A stretch of 64,000 nucleotides of DNA from Aliiglaciecola sp. M165 (GTDB taxonomy: Bacteria; Pseudomonadota; Gammaproteobacteria; Enterobacterales; Alteromonadaceae). This document shows, piece by piece, positions 9,637 to 18,947 of the stretch. Under the pieces are notes generated by a model that saw nothing but the letters and a program-made list of their open reading frames with translations, was not told where the DNA came from and made no database searches. Location of the stretch: positions 186,001 through 250,000 of the forward strand of contig NZ_VKKH01000005.1 in NCBI RefSeq assembly GCF_007197995.1, in the 5' to 3' direction. Position 1 is the stretch's first letter, and the number at the start of each line of letters is the position of its first letter. Both the position numbers and the translations under genes were made by a program.

Positions 9637-11052
9637 ATGCGAAGTCAGTCTAGTTTAGTAGCGCTCATATTATCTGCTGCATTAATGTTTTCAGCATGTG
9701 TGAACGCCACAGATGTGCTAGGACATTCTCAAATAAGTAGCCCTTTGGAAGTCGTTGACTTCGGTAATAATCTTGATATCAGCGAAGGGAAGTATAATCA
9801 ATTTTTGGTAACGACTGACCCTGGGTATACTAAGCTTCGGCCTACTGGATATCACAGTTCACCAACCGAGCACACAATTGAAGGAGCTGTGTATATCTAT
9901 AAAAGGAGCAGAATTTCCTCTGGAGAATATTCAGACTGGAAGCTTCTCCACTCGATAAAATATAGCGATAATCCAATGTCGTGGCATATGATTGATTTTG
10001 GTTTTGATGGGTTAGGTGAGGACATTGGACTTTCGGCATCTATATCACCAAGTGGAGAATGGTTAGCAATTGGAAGAACACATGCAGGTGATAGCCATAC
10101 TGGTCGTCGTCCCGGGGCAGTTGAAATCTATCGACTTGATAGTTCTTCCGATTTCTACAGCCATCACTCCACGGTGCCAGGAAATTTTGCATATGAAAAT
10201 TTTGGTTACGAAGTTGACATTACAGATAGATACTTGGTTGTAAGCGACCCATTTTATAATGGTAATCGCGAAAATATGGGCGCAGTTGAAGGTTACAAAT
10301 TGATTTCGGGGCGCTGGGAGTACCAATGGAGATTAACTTCCAGTATTGTTAATAAGAGCTCTGTACAAGGAAATAAATTTTTTGGCTTTTCAATAGAAAT
10401 TGATGACAAAACTAACAATTCAGTTGTCATAGGAATGCCTGGAGATGAGTCACACTTCGGTGCAGCATATGTGTTTTCAATGGATAATCCTACAGATTAC
10501 CCTATACGCGTTAGCAATCCTTATCAGCAAAGTGGTGATCAGTTTGGCAAATCAGTTTCCATATCGAATAACGTGGTTGCAGTATGCTCTCCAAATTACA
10601 CTTCAAGTAATCGCCTTGAAAGCGGCTCAGTCGGCGTGTTTAACATCAGCAAGGGCAAAGCGAATTACATTGACAATTACCTACCTTACAATCGAAGCTA
10701 TTATGACGCGCAGTCAGAGGCCCATTTTTGTTCGGACGTAAGTGTGTCGGCTTCTTCAATAAATAAATGGGATATTGCAGTAGGTTCAGCCGACTACAAT
10801 TTTCGGTCTGGCCGCAACAATAGAACGGACTCCGGAGCAATATACATCTACAGTCAGCATTGGCTTTCTGGTTTAAGTCGCCATCGTCGAGTTTCTCCGA
10901 GTGTAGTTCCTAGTTCTCACCAAGGAATTGCAGTGAAAATGGTCAATTCCTACTCTGGTAGAGAAGCGTTTAGTACCATGAAAAAAGCAAAAACTTATGT
11001 AGGAGATTCTTCACCAGCACGAATAATATTCTATCCGATAAGTGGTTACTAA
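9637..11052 (+). CDS. Exported FG-GAP / beta-propeller repeat protein
   Basis: The 471-residue product begins with a signal peptide ending near SACVNATD. The Cys at residue 21 might be a lipobox cysteine, or cleavage may follow VNA. The body is built of repeats in which a short GxAVYIYKR-type strand (EGAVYIYKR, PGAVEIYRL, GAAYVFSM, GSVGVFNIS, GAIYIYSQ) alternates with FG-x(n)-VSIS or LSASISP segments. This is the pattern of integrin-like FG-GAP propellers. Such proteins bind surfaces or partners rather than catalyse. It lies upstream of the polysaccharide-related genes. Its specific ligand cannot be inferred. Confidence 0.75.
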   Translation: MRSQSSLVALILSAALMFSACVNATDVLGHSQISSPLEVVDFGNNLDISEGKYNQFLVTTDPGYTKLRPTGYHSSPTEHTIEGAVYIYKRSRISSGEYSDWKLLHSIKYSDNPMSWHMIDFGFDGLGEDIGLSASISPSGEWLAIGRTHAGDSHTGRRPGAVEIYRLDSSSDFYSHHSTVPGNFAYENFGYEVDITDRYLVVSDPFYNGNRENMGAVEGYKLISGRWEYQWRLTSSIVNKSSVQGNKFFGFSIEIDDKTNNSVVIGMPGDESHFGAAYVFSMDNPTDYPIRVSNPYQQSGDQFGKSVSISNNVVAVCSPNYTSSNRLESGSVGVFNISKGKANYIDNYLPYNRSYYDAQSEAHFCSDVSVSASSINKWDIAVGSADYNFRSGRNNRTDSGAIYIYSQHWLSGLSRHRRVSPSVVPSSHQGIAVKMVNSYSGREAFSTMKKAKTYVGDSSPARIIFYPISGY

Positions 11053-11953
11053 AAGTGAGTACAAGAGTTTTTTTAAAAGGCTCTTGTTCCCGCGAGGCGT
11101 CTTATTTAGTTCACTTGTTGATAATCTGCAAATAAAACGAACCGCATCACGGGTTTTACATTGTTTTTGCACTTCATATCAGAAACATACAGCTACAAGC
11201 TTTCAGTCAAACAGATTGCTTACAGCAAATTTTACCTGCTAGCAAAACACTGGGGCTAGGGATTCATTGGGACGAGAGAAAACCCGAATGTGATCTCAGG
11301 GGTCCGCAGTTCATTTAACTGGTGGGATAATATGGGAATAGAGCCCGAGATCATTTATTTAGAGAGAACTAAAGATTTTAGAAACTCCGAAGCATGTAAA
11401 ATAAGGTCAAATAGTTTTTATCCATTTCTAGTACTGGAAAATACCATAATAGGCTAACTCTCAAGTTCGGCAAATGTCTAATAAACTTTGTGTGCGTATA
11501 TTGAAAACTACGTGGCAACAGACTTACTGATAAACAATTATTCTGAAACAGGCAAGAACATTACGTTCAATGAATACCGTTCTTGCTTAACCAGGCTTAC
11601 GACTACTGTCAAGTTAGACGCGCTTATTCTTTTTTCTCAATATTCGGAACTTGTGCCTTAACCATAAAGTTCCTGTCAAAATTTGATTTTTTACTAGTTG
11701 TGCAGTCTGATTTTTACATCATCTGAAAAGAAGCTTTACGGGGGTAGACGCTCATTGCGTTACGACAGTTAAAGAATTTTGTTTACTATATTATTTTACG
11801 TTTTGAAGTTAGTCTAAAGATCTCTTGAGCAAGTTGTTTTGTACACATATTTAGTGGCTTTCTTCGCAGATAATATACCAAGATTGCCACCTGATACGGT
11901 AATTGTCCAAATATTAACAGTACCAAGTGACTACTTTAACAATGCAACTGAAG
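11053..11953. other. Gene-poor stretch, about 900 bp, between convergent genes
   Basis: No supported gene. A hairpin ACAAGAG/CTCTTGT at 11061-11087 follows the FG-GAP gene and may end its transcript. The remainder contains only short frames without ribosome binding sites. Confidence 0.45.
11061..11087 (+). terminator. Hairpin after the FG-GAP gene
   Basis: A 7-bp perfect stem (ACAAGAG with CTCTTGT) flanks a 13-nt loop containing the T run, so the U tract is in the loop rather than after it. Termination is possible but unproven. Confidence 0.35.
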
Positions 11954-13471
11954 TTAATGCTGAATTACTTTTATAGAATCAACGATTCCCATAAACGGTA
12001 AACCTGCAGTGGAATAAGCATAAGTAATAATACCTATAGATACTTCCCCATCTACCCCCCAAGTAGGCCCACTGCTCGCATCTTGATATGCCAAATCTCC
12101 ATTTTGATTGTACAGATTCCAACGATCAAGGTTTTCATTCCCACTTAAATTTGGTAATTGCCAATAGGCGCTCAGCGTGCCGTCTAGACTACCAACTAAC
12201 CGAAGGTCTGCTCTTCCATTTGGTAATATGTTTTCTCCAGCGTCAGTTGTTCGAGAAATTCCATCGGAAGTTAACTTTCCCTCTATTGTATTTTGCACTT
12301 CTCCACGATGACCAACTACCAAATGAGCGGAATTTACGTTCTCGAAACTGGGATGGTGAATTTGAACACCAACAAAATTATAAGCTCCTCTCGCAGGGTT
12401 GTGAGGACTTAAAGGGTTATCCAGTGGAGCAGTACCGACGTTTCTCAAAATAACTTCAAAAGGGAACTTAAACCCTTCTACAAAATCTAATCTTCCCTGA
12501 TCCGAATGGTAGAACAAAGTTCTGTCTCCATCATTGTTTAGCAGTCTAGCCTCATATCTGCCACATTTCTTTCCTACGTCCGGCAGGGCTTCAGTGTTAA
12601 TGGACGAAAAAGAATTAAGAGGCTCTAGATGGGTACAATCAAATGAATCTTCAATACTGATTTGTTCATTAATAGGAGTCACATCTACATATATACTTTT
12701 ATTTGTTGAAAGGCCTTCTGAGTCAACCACACTAACCTCTATAGTGAAGCTCTGAGCTGGAGCCGTAACCATAATCGAGCTGCCATTATGTGTAAATTCC
12801 TCAGCACTCCATTGGATAGAGTTCGATAGATCTCCATCTTCTTCATCGATCGCAGTTGCATCTATAGAAAAAGTCGCGTTTTGTTGAACTGCAATACTTG
12901 TTAATGAAAGTGATAGCACTGGTGCCGTGTTCTGAGGTTCGTGAACAGGCTCCTCATTATCTCGTAATTCATAGCGAAATCTTACGGCTGTTGCACCGAC
13001 ATATTGGTTATTACTACCCTCAGAACTAATTTCGACAAAACCACTTTGACCTAAATCAAATTCAAAGCTGCCAATCGGACGCCATTGCCCCACAAATTCG
13101 TCAGATTCGCAGTTTTGATCAACTACCAATTCTGCTGTTCCATGCTTGTGCACAACGGTATGTTTCACTTCCGTGCTTCTAGGAGTATAACAAGAGTTAA
13201 AGACTTCGACCTCATAAGTACTAAGTTGAGGAAAGTTAGGTGAAAAACGATAAGTACTATTGCCACCAGCAGAAGTGTACACACCTCTGTTGCCGTTGTA
13301 TGGCATAGATGCACCGCTTGCGTAGTACCAATCCCCACTATGACTTGTTCCTTCACCATTTGCCTGCAAAATGATTTCCGATGGGCTGGCATAAAGACTA
13401 AGGCATACAGAGGCCGACGTAAGCAATAATAAACTTTTGAATAATGTTCTTTTAACGTGAATTGAATGCAT
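11954..13471 (-). CDS. Exported multidomain protein with golvesin/xanthan-lyase-type carbohydrate-binding domain
   Basis: I choose the ATG at 13471, which gives a clean signal peptide (KRTLFKSLLLLTSASVCLSLYA); the frame opens 34 codons earlier without a better start. From about residue 30 to 165 the product matches the golvesin/Xly C-terminal-like domain (TYEVEVFNSC, then TAELVVDQNC, then WRPIGSFEF). A cadherin/PKD-like domain follows (NTAPVLSLSL to YVDVTPIN). The C-terminal 230 residues look like a lectin or laminin-G type beta sandwich that I cannot assign. It is probably secreted and binds polysaccharide. It lies head-to-head with the lyase gene on the plus strand, so the two share an intergenic region. 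Confidence 0.72.
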   Translation of the reverse strand: MHSIHVKRTLFKSLLLLTSASVCLSLYASPSEIILQANGEGTSHSGDWYYASGASMPYNGNRGVYTSAGGNSTYRFSPNFPQLSTYEVEVFNSCYTPRSTEVKHTVVHKHGTAELVVDQNCESDEFVGQWRPIGSFEFDLGQSGFVEISSEGSNNQYVGATAVRFRYELRDNEEPVHEPQNTAPVLSLSLTSIAVQQNATFSIDATAIDEEDGDLSNSIQWSAEEFTHNGSSIMVTAPAQSFTIEVSVVDSEGLSTNKSIYVDVTPINEQISIEDSFDCTHLEPLNSFSSINTEALPDVGKKCGRYEARLLNNDGDRTLFYHSDQGRLDFVEGFKFPFEVILRNVGTAPLDNPLSPHNPARGAYNFVGVQIHHPSFENVNSAHLVVGHRGEVQNTIEGKLTSDGISRTTDAGENILPNGRADLRLVGSLDGTLSAYWQLPNLSGNENLDRWNLYNQNGDLAYQDASSGPTWGVDGEVSIGIITYAYSTAGLPFMGIVDSIKVIQH

Positions 13472-14027
13472 TGAATACAACCTGTTGGGGGACCAAAACG
13501 TTAGTGTTTGCAACTCCAAGTTTCTATTAATATTGCAACCAGTTAAGGCGGTATAAAAATTGAAGCACATCATATTTGGTCCGTTGAATCGAGCGCATTA
13601 TTGTATAGAGCTGCCTCGATGTTTAACTGGTCGTATTGGTCGTATTGAGTGCAACAAAGACATGAAGCAATTTATAGCTTTAGCTCGTTTTTTGGGAATG
13701 TGACAGGTTATCGAAGCATGATTTGTTTTTAGTGCGCTTTTTGGCCCTTTTAACTTCTTTGTGCAACATACACCGCTCATATTTTCTGGTCTTTAGAGGT
13801 ACAGTCCCAAACTGTTTTCATCATTGTCATTTCTAGTCACCCCACTACTTTTGATGCTTCTCGACGGACTTGAAAGTTAGTTTGATTTCGACATGATTCG
13901 ATAGAGGAAGACACTGAGAGTATCCTCACCTTGATAACTCTTCGTGTGGACGTTGTTTAGCATAGAAGTTTGGAGCCATGTTGAAAGGTCATTCGGACAA
14001 ATATTAATTCACTACGTGGAGTAGACA
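13472..14027. other. Divergent intergenic region between two exported-protein genes
   Basis: This 556-bp region should hold the promoters of both flanking genes. A 9-bp tandem duplication GGTCGTATT x2 lies at 13629-13646. A 60-codon minus-strand frame at 13598-13780 has no recognisable motif, and I do not count it as a gene. The GTGGAG site at 14015-14020 serves the lyase gene. Confidence 0.45.
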
Positions 14028-17000
14028 ATGGTCAAGTATCTAGCAACACGAACTATTCTCATAGGGATACTATCCCTTAGCGCAAACTCTTTTGCCAACG
14101 AGAGAGAGCTTATCTCCAATGGAGATTTTGAAAGTGGATATCATGGTTTTTTTGCCAATGATTCGGCTAATTTATCAATTTTAAATACTGGGGAGTCTGT
14201 ACATCCGCCTCTTAGAGGGAATTCGAGTTTAATCGTCGATTTACCACCATATTATGAAGTGTCTTACCTTCACGATCCGAACTGGGGAAGTGGTGAATTT
14301 TATCAAGTAATATCTTCCAAAGCTCTGGTGAAAAACGTATCTGATGTGCTCGCTGATATTGAATTGTGCAGCAATGTTTATTTCCAGAATGGTACGCTAG
14401 TTTCCTCTTGTGATAATGCTAAGCTCTCTCCTAATGAGATAGTCAATTTTGAGGCCGTTTCAGACATTGAGCCAAATGTTGAAGTAGACCGGGTTTGGTT
14501 TCGCATTGAATCTAAACACGATGTTGGTACTGTAAAACTCCTTGTAGATGAAGTATCGATGGTCGTAACCCCCCCGACTACAGGTAACTCCCAACCACCT
14601 GTTAATGTAGCTTTACCTGAAATCCCTTCGAGTTTTGACACACTTTTAGACTCTTCATTTGAAGCTAACTTAAATGGTTTTACGTCTACCAGTAGAGACA
14701 GTACTTTTGAAATAATCAAGCCAGGTCTAGATAATAATGGAAGTCTTCGAGCCGATTTGCCAAGTTATCATAGGATATTTTTTTCTTACGATTTTCCATG
14801 GAATAGTAACACTTTCAGTGATTCTGCTAAGGCACACATATATGCAAAGCAGCTAAGCAGTGATTATACCGGCTACCTAGAAATGTGCTTATTTATAGTA
14901 TTTCAAAACGGAGACTTTAGTAGAAATTGCTTAGACTCTACGGATTCTCTGACAGTTTCCGGTGAATTGCTGGAAGTGGCTATTGATGACGGTACACAAA
15001 GCCCAATTGAAGTTGATCGGATTTACTTCTCTATACAGAATATAGGCAATGAGAGGGCACAATTGTATCTAGATAGCGCGTACGTTGGTTTACACACTGT
15101 ATTAGCCAACGAGGGCCCTGTTGACTCTTCTCCGGCGATACCTCCCGCTGCGCCCCCATCTGATCCTCATGACCCCGATGAGAATTTGGCGACTGATTTA
15201 GAATGGACAAAAAACATTTCACCATCTCACCCGAGATTGCTTTTTACCCAAGATAATATGAATGAACTGCGAGACTGGCATTCTAAAAACCCATTCGAAC
15301 CAGGAAATATATTAATACCTGGTTACAGTGGCTTCGATCCTTCTGGCAATGCGTTTAAATACCTTCTCACAGGCGAGAGTCGTTATGCAGACATAGCTAT
15401 CGAGGGTATGTATCGAGCTGCTGAAGAAATATATTCGGAGTTAAATTTAAAAACCTGCAATACCTGTCGTTGGTATGGTGAGGAAACAATTTTGTCGTTT
15501 GATTGGCTATATGATTATATGAGTGCAGAACAGAGAAATTACATCGCTTCTCGTTTAACTCCTACTTTTGAAAAATTCCTCGATACATATTGGGGCTCTG
15601 CTCTGCCTATATTTGATGAAAATAACTTCTTTTGGGGTTATTTCCGCAATGCTGTTCTTTGGGGCATTGCTATTTATGGTGACGATGAAAAAGCGGACAT
15701 GTTTTTGCAGCGTTCTTTGGCAGAAAGGTGGGAAAATATAGGTATTCCTCATTTCAATATTGGCTCTCCTTCAGGAATACCTTCTGAAGGAGTTAATTAT
15801 GGACCTTATCTGCTCTATTATAAGAATTCCGTGCAAAAAACTCTAAAGATGTACGGACGTGACCTGCATACAGAAACAAATTGGTATCGGAATTCGGCAT
15901 GGTGGTTATTGTATTCAACCCTACCAAAGAAAACCTTTGACAACCCAAACTCCGAGGCTGCGGGTTGGACAGTGTTTCCATACGGTGATGCAGGTGGGTT
16001 CTATAGTGGTAACGCACAACTAAATTATGGCCTACAAAGATTTTTATCTTATGCGTTAACTGAATGGGATGGTTCTGGGTTAGAGGGTTACTTGCGAAAT
16101 ATTACAGAGCGGAATTCATCCGCGTCAGAAATACCCAACTATATTAAAGCGTTTGATAACGGTGGAGATGTTTCTCAATTGAATCAGTTGCCAACTGATT
16201 ATTTCATAGATGGTGAGCTGGCATACGCATATACTAAAAGCTCATGGGACGAGGATGCGGCAGTAGTTAATTTACAACTGACTTCGCCTAACCCTGTGGG
16301 ACACGAGCACTTAGATTCAGGAAATTGGCAGTTCTGGAAAGATGGCGTTTGGGCAAGCCGGGAATCTCCTGCAAGAGGATACGGATCGCTAAACGGGCAA
16401 ATACCAGGTTACCTCGAACAAGAAAGAGTTAATGTCAACTTACCAATTGCACACAATGTATTGTTAGTGAACGGAGAGGGGCCTCAATATCAATATGAAC
16501 CGCGTGGAAGTGTTACTGATGTTACTAGCGAGGATGACTATTTTTATGCGTCCGTAGATTTGAGTGATGCTTACAGTGATAAAGTCGTGGATAATGTGAA
16601 GCGAAGCTTTCTTTTTATAAAACCAATCGAAAGTTTGTTGATCTTGGATAACGTTGTTAAAAGAGATCCGGATGCTGCGATGACCTTTATTGCGCACTTT
16701 CAATCCCATCCTCAGATCTCACACGACTCATACTCGGCGGTCAATAGGCATATTGAAACTAAGATAACAACATTGCTGCCTACAGAGGGTGTTAGTACTA
16801 GAGTTGTTAATGAGGAACGGGAGATTAGAGTGGACGGACAGCCATTCGATAATGCACATAGATTAATGGTTGAATCAAAATCTAGTCAGTTTCTGCTCCA
16901 TGCAGTTGTAGCCAAGTCTGTTTCTGAAAAGGAATTGACTTTCGACTTAGTGGAGGGCAACTCAAATTATTTAGTCAAAGTCTTAGCCGGAGAAGATTTG

Positions 17001-17150
17001 GTTGCTGAGATATCAATTGATAAAGATAGTATGAATTTTTCAAAAATTGGCATTAATAAATTGGGTGAAGAGCTCGTTGATATTCCAAAAGGTATTGAAA
17101 AAATGTCGCTCGACAATGACTCAATTACTTGGAACAACGTCTACAAATAG
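14028..17150 (+). CDS. Exported heparinase II/III-like polysaccharide lyase with two N-terminal binding repeats
   Basis: The 1040-residue protein has a signal peptide (cleavage near NSFANE). Two related beta-sandwich domains follow, at about residues 25-185 and 200-360; both contain NGDFES or DSSFEANLNGF near the start and VDRVWFRIES or VDRIYFSIQN near the end, indicating internal duplication. A proline-rich linker (about 365-395) leads to an alpha-helical toroid beginning HPRLLF at about 400 and a heparinase II/III-type beta domain with GHEHLDSGNWQF near 756. The GHEHLD segment is the expected position of a catalytic histidine. It likely cleaves an acidic polysaccharide such as alginate or a glycosaminoglycan-like polymer; the substrate is unknown. 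Confidence 0.82.
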   Translation: MVKYLATRTILIGILSLSANSFANERELISNGDFESGYHGFFANDSANLSILNTGESVHPPLRGNSSLIVDLPPYYEVSYLHDPNWGSGEFYQVISSKALVKNVSDVLADIELCSNVYFQNGTLVSSCDNAKLSPNEIVNFEAVSDIEPNVEVDRVWFRIESKHDVGTVKLLVDEVSMVVTPPTTGNSQPPVNVALPEIPSSFDTLLDSSFEANLNGFTSTSRDSTFEIIKPGLDNNGSLRADLPSYHRIFFSYDFPWNSNTFSDSAKAHIYAKQLSSDYTGYLEMCLFIVFQNGDFSRNCLDSTDSLTVSGELLEVAIDDGTQSPIEVDRIYFSIQNIGNERAQLYLDSAYVGLHTVLANEGPVDSSPAIPPAAPPSDPHDPDENLATDLEWTKNISPSHPRLLFTQDNMNELRDWHSKNPFEPGNILIPGYSGFDPSGNAFKYLLTGESRYADIAIEGMYRAAEEIYSELNLKTCNTCRWYGEETILSFDWLYDYMSAEQRNYIASRLTPTFEKFLDTYWGSALPIFDENNFFWGYFRNAVLWGIAIYGDDEKADMFLQRSLAERWENIGIPHFNIGSPSGIPSEGVNYGPYLLYYKNSVQKTLKMYGRDLHTETNWYRNSAWWLLYSTLPKKTFDNPNSEAAGWTVFPYGDAGGFYSGNAQLNYGLQRFLSYALTEWDGSGLEGYLRNITERNSSASEIPNYIKAFDNGGDVSQLNQLPTDYFIDGELAYAYTKSSWDEDAAVVNLQLTSPNPVGHEHLDSGNWQFWKDGVWASRESPARGYGSLNGQIPGYLEQERVNVNLPIAHNVLLVNGEGPQYQYEPRGSVTDVTSEDDYFYASVDLSDAYSDKVVDNVKRSFLFIKPIESLLILDNVVKRDPDAAMTFIAHFQSHPQISHDSYSAVNRHIETKITTLLPTEGVSTRVVNEEREIRVDGQPFDNAHRLMVESKSSQFLLHAVVAKSVSEKELTFDLVEGNSNYLVKVLAGEDLVAEISIDKDSMNFSKIGINKLGEELVDIPKGIEKMSLDNDSITWNNVYK

Positions 17151-17177
17151 AATCATTATATTCACTACCTTGTCTTT

Positions 17178-17210
17178 AGTGGCCTGTATTTGACGCGGGC
17201 CGCTTTGTTC
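17178..17210 (+). terminator. Hairpin after the lyase gene
   Basis: AGTGGCC at 17178-17184 pairs with GGCCGCT at 17198-17204 (one G-U pair) and is followed by TTGTTC. This fits a terminator for the lyase gene ending at 17150. Confidence 0.45.
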
Positions 17211-17237
17211 GCAGAACAACTTATTCAAAATCATCTG

Positions 17238-18260
17238 TAGCGGTCAAGCAATATCAGCGAGGGTCTTATAGTTATTCCAGTACGGCTGTCTCTATTCATT
17301 TCGTGTCAATCCAACTTGTATAAATGCGTCCACAGCCGACTTTAATAACCAAAAAATAAATTCGTCAATCCGTCGTTTGGCTTCGGTAAAATTTCGTCTG
17401 TCTGTTGTTGGTACCCATTCTGTTTTCATGCTTCTAGAGAACATTTCCAATGGGCCATTATTCCAAAAGTCGCCGCGCTGCCATTAACAATTCATCCAAG
17501 GCGATATCTACAGTGATGCGTGATTGCATTGATTACCAGGTTGCTTTACAGGACAGTAGCTCAACAACAAAGTAAATCCACTTTTCATGAGTTTGGATGT
17601 TAGTGATATCTGTCGCCCAAGCCTTATCAACATTCATCGGATTGAATTTCAATTGAAGCATGTTGGAAACAACATAACTGAACCTGTTACTAAGTTTCAG
17701 CGCGCAAACCTTTAAGGTTTGCATCAGTTTGATGTATTGGATGAACATTACGACGCTCACCTACGTCACGTAAATCAACATGGAGCTTCGCTGCTATAGA
17801 AAAGCTAAAACTGGTTAATCAAACCCATTAACTGTTGGTCTTCTTTGGTGAGTATAGAGATTATTACCTTACGCCAGGCCTAGAAACCACTGAGACGCAC
17901 ATTCAGCATCCGATATTACCGACATGCAGGCCAACAATTACAGTTGAAGTGATAAAGGCATACCTTCGTCAGACTAGTTTACTTAGTAAATCCGGCTTTT
18001 AAACTTAGCTCGCTTTTCCGGTACGTTTTTAAGTTCTTTCTTAAATAGCCTAATCTCTGCTGCCTAATCTGTTGAAGCTTTGTGCTCTTTCGAATCAGAA
18101 CAATACGTCTTCACGCGCACACAAAAACTTTGCGAAGTGACTTCTTATCGCTGGGCAACTCCTGCAATAATATGACAGCGATTATCTATCTGTTTAAACC
18201 GCTTCGGTTTTAAATTCTTTGGAGTAGAGTTTATCGCTCGTAAACACCTATAATTAGTTT
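17238..18260 (-). mobile_element. Decayed IS3-family insertion sequence, nearly full length
   Basis: Reading the minus strand in shifting frames gives the whole order of an IS3 element. The orfA start is YSKEFKTEAV near 18230, then KKSLRK near 18140, then the orfA coiled-coil AEIRLFKKELKNVPEKRA near 18040. Next come the orfB start RMLNVRLSGF near 17910, KLHVDLRDVGERR near 17790, the DDE region NVDKAWATDITNIQTHEKW near 17600, and RGDFWNNGPLEMFSRSMKTEW near 17470. Stops and frameshifts are scattered throughout, so it is dead. The left edge (TGTAGCGGTCAAGCAATATC near 17238) resembles the edge of a second fossil at 30758. Confidence 0.85.
17330..17960 (-). pseudogene. IS3-family transposase orfB, degenerate
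   Basis: This is the integrase-core part of the dead element. Conserved blocks are recognisable in at least three frames: the helix-turn region RMLNVRLSGF, the KLHVDLRDVGERR block, the first-Asp block (AWATDITNIQTHE) and the DDE glutamate block (GPLEMFSRSMKTEWVP). Several in-frame stops (for example after LSGF and after NQF) show that it cannot make active transposase. Confidence 0.8.
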
Positions 18261-18529
18261 ATCTAACTGAGAGGTGACTCGGAAATTAGCAGCGATTCAT
18301 TCTTCCTCGTCGTATTTTTTAGGGAATTCAGAAAATCTTTGCTAACGATTAATCTCTCTAGACTTTAACAAAACGTAGCAGTTATCTGCAATAATTAGAC
18401 GCGTCTATACCACTTTTGAGGCATATTAAATCCGAATCATTTGATGATTTGGGTCGCGTTGTTCAGCACTCTTACAAACTTTAGCGCTGGCAACACCGAA
18501 GTATGGAGAGATGTTGATGAATTGCTCTG

Positions 18530-18937
18530 CTAGTACGTAGCAATAACTTTCACACTATCAGTGACCTTATTACTATCTATATATCCAATTATGTTAGGAT
18601 TACTGTTAACTAATTCTAAAACCTCAATGTCGTTAGCGACTGCCTTAGGTGGGATTCCTTTTCCCGTAAACAAGAGTTTAGCCCAATAAGCTTTCAATTG
18701 GCTCGGTGACTTTTTTAGCGCTTCAACACTAAAACGTGTGTTGATACTTTCATCTTCTTGTTTAATTGGGATCGCTACTGATCCATCAGGAAAAGTTTTA
18801 ATTTTTCCCAAAAAAATGTTTGATATTACATTTTTGTTAAATGAATTGGTGTTTCCTTTGTGGACTATCACTGATATTTCAGCAAGCGTTGATGTACTGA
18901 AGGACAGAAATAGGATTGTGCATAGAATTTTTCTCAT
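18530..18937 (-). CDS. Short exported phosphate-binding-like (PstS-type) protein
   Basis: The 135-residue protein has a signal peptide (cleavage near STLAEIS) and one compact domain with the PstS-like pattern NVISNIFLGKIKTFPDGS near residues 37-54 and PNIIGYIDSNKV near the end. These short single-lobe members of the phosphate-binding superfamily lack a partner ABC transporter here. The gene lies 10 nt downstream of a porin gene, so both are likely one transcript. A role with the porin in anion or polymer uptake is inference. The start is behind an AAGGGGAAT site. Confidence 0.78.
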   Translation of the reverse strand: MRKILCTILFLSFSTSTLAEISVIVHKGNTNSFNKNVISNIFLGKIKTFPDGSVAIPIKQEDESINTRFSVEALKKSPSQLKAYWAKLLFTGKGIPPKAVANDIEVLELVNSNPNIIGYIDSNKVTDSVKVIATY

Positions 18938-18947
18938 TTTATTCCCC

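Noticed and set aside
13598-13780. 60-codon minus-strand frame in the divergent region
   Set aside because: Basic and cysteine-containing but without any family resemblance; lies in a promoter region.
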